This document shows, one piece after another, positions 4,398 through 5,891 of a stretch of 5,891 nucleotides of DNA. Numbering within the stretch: position 1 is the stretch's first letter; every line of letters starts with the position of its first letter. Under the pieces are notes generated by a model that saw nothing but the letters and a program-made list of their open reading frames with translations, was not told the DNA's origin and searched no databases. Origin of the DNA: Candidatus Margulisiibacteriota bacterium (lineage in GTDB: Bacteria; Margulisbacteria; WOR-1; JAKLHX01). Both the position numbers and the translations under genes were made by a program. The stretch covers positions 1-5,891 of the forward strand of contig JAKLHX010000077.1 of assembly GCA_022709925.1 (NCBI GenBank), in the 5' to 3' direction.

Positions 4398-5891
4398 TTG
4401 ACTGAAGAAAAAAGACCAAAATATATTTTTATAACAGGCGGTGTCGTATCCTCGCTGGGCAAAGGCATCGCTGCCGCTTCCATCGGTAGAATACTCAAAT
4501 CTAGAGGCCTCTCGGTAACGATACAAAAACTGGACCCTTACATAAATGTGGATCCCGGCACGATGAACCCTTATCAGCACGGGGAAGTGTTTGTGACCGA
4601 TGACGGCGCGGAAACGGATCTCGATCTCGGGCATTACGAAAGGTTCATAGACGTAAATCTCGGCAAGGTCAACAATGTAACGACGGGGATGGTCTATTGG
4701 ACCGTGATACAGAAAGAAAGAAGGGGCGATTTTCTGGGAGGGACCGTACAGGTAGTCCCTCATATAACTAACGAGATAAAGGACAGGATAAGGCGCATAA
4801 CAAAGGACAATCATTTTGATGTTGTGATATGCGAGATAGGCGGGACCGTGGGGGATATCGAAAGCCTTCCTTTTCTTGAAGCCGCCCGCCAGTTCAGCAA
4901 AGAAGCGGGAAGGGACAATGTCGTACATATACATCTGACGCTTGTCCCGTACCTTCAGTCTACCGGAGAGTTCAAGACAAAACCTACCCAACACAGCGTC
5001 AAGGAACTTCGTGGCATAGGGATACATCCCGAGATAATAATCTGCCGTTCCACGGAGCCTCTTAACGGAGAACTCAAAGAAAAGATAGCGTTGTTCTGCG
5101 ATACCGATAAAGATGCGGTGATAGGCTTGTCGGATGTCGCTTCAATATATGAGGTCCCCCTTGTTCTGAAAAAAGAAAAACTTGATGAAATAGTTATAAA
5201 GTATTTGAACCTCAAGTGTAAAGAAGAAGACCTCTCTGACTGGAAAGAGCTGATAGATTCTATAAAGAACCCTCAAAAAACGGTAAAAATAGCTCTGGTG
5301 GGCAAGTATGTGGAATTAAGCGACGCTTATAAGAGCGTGGTGGAAGCTCTAAAGCACGGAGGCATAGCCAATAAGGTCAAAGTCGATATCGTATGGGTCA
5401 ATTCGGAGAAGATCGAATCTGACGATGACCTGGCGTCGGTGTTGGGGAATGTGGACGGAATAATCGTTCCCGGAGGATTCGGTTCCAGAGGTATAGAAGG
5501 GAAGGTCAAGGCCATACGTTTTGCGCGCGAGAACAGGATCCCGTTCCTGGGACTCTGTCTCGGCATGCAGTGCGCGGTAATAGAATTTGCCAGGAACGTA
5601 TGCGGTATGAAGGGGGCTCACAGCTCTGAATTCGAGCCGAAGACGCCTTATCCTGTAATAGACTATATACCCGACCAGAGAAAGATCACTGATATGGGCG
5701 GGACCATGAGGCTCGGGGCTTATCCGTGCAAGATAAAAAAAGATACCAAGCTTTACGATGCTTATAAGGAAAACGTGATACAAGAGCGTCACCGCCACAG
5801 ATATGAACTCAACAATGAACTTAAGAAGTCTCTCGAGGAAAAAGGGCTGATCTGTAGCGGTATATATGAAGAAGAGTCCCTCGTTGAGGTC
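4398..5891 (+). CDS. pyrG: CTP synthase, 3'-truncated by window edge
   Basis: CTP synthase makes CTP from UTP, ATP and glutamine in the cytoplasm, the last step of de novo pyrimidine nucleotide synthesis; it supplies RNA and CDP-activated lipid precursors. The 498 visible residues form an uninterrupted frame to the window end; E. coli PyrG has 545, so about 45 are missing. The N-terminal synthase domain (to about 270) has the P-loop GGVVSSLGKG (14-23), LDPYINVDPGTMNP (45-58), ETDLDLGHYERF (72-83) with Asp74, CEIGGTVGDIES (145-156) with Glu146, and KTKPTQHSVKELR (193-205). The glutaminase domain begins near 296 and shows PGGFGSRG (358-365), the nucleophile Cys387 in LGLCLGMQ (384-391), and ERHRHRYELNN (463-473). 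The His-Pro-Glu motif completing the triad lies beyond the edge. Initiation is at TTG 4398. The 46-base gap and -10-like box before it suggest it may be transcribed partly independently of the genes upstream. Confidence 0.97.
   Translation, partial: MTEEKRPKYIFITGGVVSSLGKGIAAASIGRILKSRGLSVTIQKLDPYINVDPGTMNPYQHGEVFVTDDGAETDLDLGHYERFIDVNLGKVNNVTTGMVYWTVIQKERRGDFLGGTVQVVPHITNEIKDRIRRITKDNHFDVVICEIGGTVGDIESLPFLEAARQFSKEAGRDNVVHIHLTLVPYLQSTGEFKTKPTQHSVKELRGIGIHPEIIICRSTEPLNGELKEKIALFCDTDKDAVIGLSDVASIYEVPLVLKKEKLDEIVIKYLNLKCKEEDLSDWKELIDSIKNPQKTVKIALVGKYVELSDAYKSVVEALKHGGIANKVKVDIVWVNSEKIESDDDLASVLGNVDGIIVPGGFGSRGIEGKVKAIRFARENRIPFLGLCLGMQCAVIEFARNVCGMKGAHSSEFEPKTPYPVIDYIPDQRKITDMGGTMRLGAYPCKIKKDTKLYDAYKENVIQERHRHRYELNNELKKSLEEKGLICSGIYEEESLVEV

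Noticed and set aside
3911..4498. 195-residue minus-strand open frame spanning the CNNM-pyrG gap
   Set aside because: It runs antisense through conserved CBS-domain and pyrG P-loop codons and has no motif.
4341..5027. 228-residue open frame on the minus strand
   Set aside because: It lies antisense to the highly conserved pyrG synthase domain, shows no recognisable family, and is explained by the scarcity of sense codons that give antisense stops.
1..5891. A novel defence, mobile or secondary-metabolite system
   Set aside because: All seven frames are recognisable housekeeping families with no unexplained coding space, repeat array or mobile-element ends.

Overview
The window is a compact, single-strand run of seven housekeeping genes, all on the + strand: the 3' part of atpD (F1 beta), atpC (F1 epsilon), murA, ybeY, a dgkA/undecaprenol-kinase-type gene, a CNNM/CorC-family membrane protein gene, and the 5' nine-tenths of pyrG (CTP synthase). 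The first base falls at the Walker A motif of atpD. The last base falls inside the glutaminase domain of pyrG, before its HPE motif. No tRNA, rRNA, CRISPR array, insertion sequence or clear terminator was found.

Layout: positions 1-1147 are the tail of an ATP synthase operon, with atpC starting inside atpD. Positions 1148-3096 hold murA, ybeY and dgkA, joined by a zero-base junction and two 20-base overlaps. The CNNM gene follows after 4 bases (3101-4351). The only real gap is 4352-4397 (46 bases). It carries a consensus-like -10 box and a stacked Shine-Dalgarno stretch before a TTG-initiated pyrG. No intergenic stretch approaches 300 bases.

The genes fit a growth-linked operon: ATP production, the first committed step of peptidoglycan synthesis (MurA), 16S rRNA maturation and ribosome quality control (YbeY), recycling of a lipid carrier or diacylglycerol (DgkA family), divalent cation handling (CNNM/CorC) and CTP supply (PyrG). 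The ybeY-dgkA-CNNM block looks like a version of the widespread phoH-ybeY-dgkA/corC neighbourhood without phoH, attached to an atpC-murA junction of the kind seen in some Firmicutes.

Organism: a peptidoglycan-making bacterium with an F-type ATP synthase. Codon choice is distinctive, with ATA dominating isoleucine and AGG/AGA dominating arginine at an apparently balanced GC content. This style occurs in several uncultivated lineages. Omnitrophota or Elusimicrobiota-like bacteria are my guess, but the window does not prove it.

I found no new biological system here. The most interesting points are an ATP synthase epsilon subunit without its C-terminal inhibitory domain, a DgkA-family protein with two substituted acidic positions in conserved motifs, and the tight overlapping gene order.
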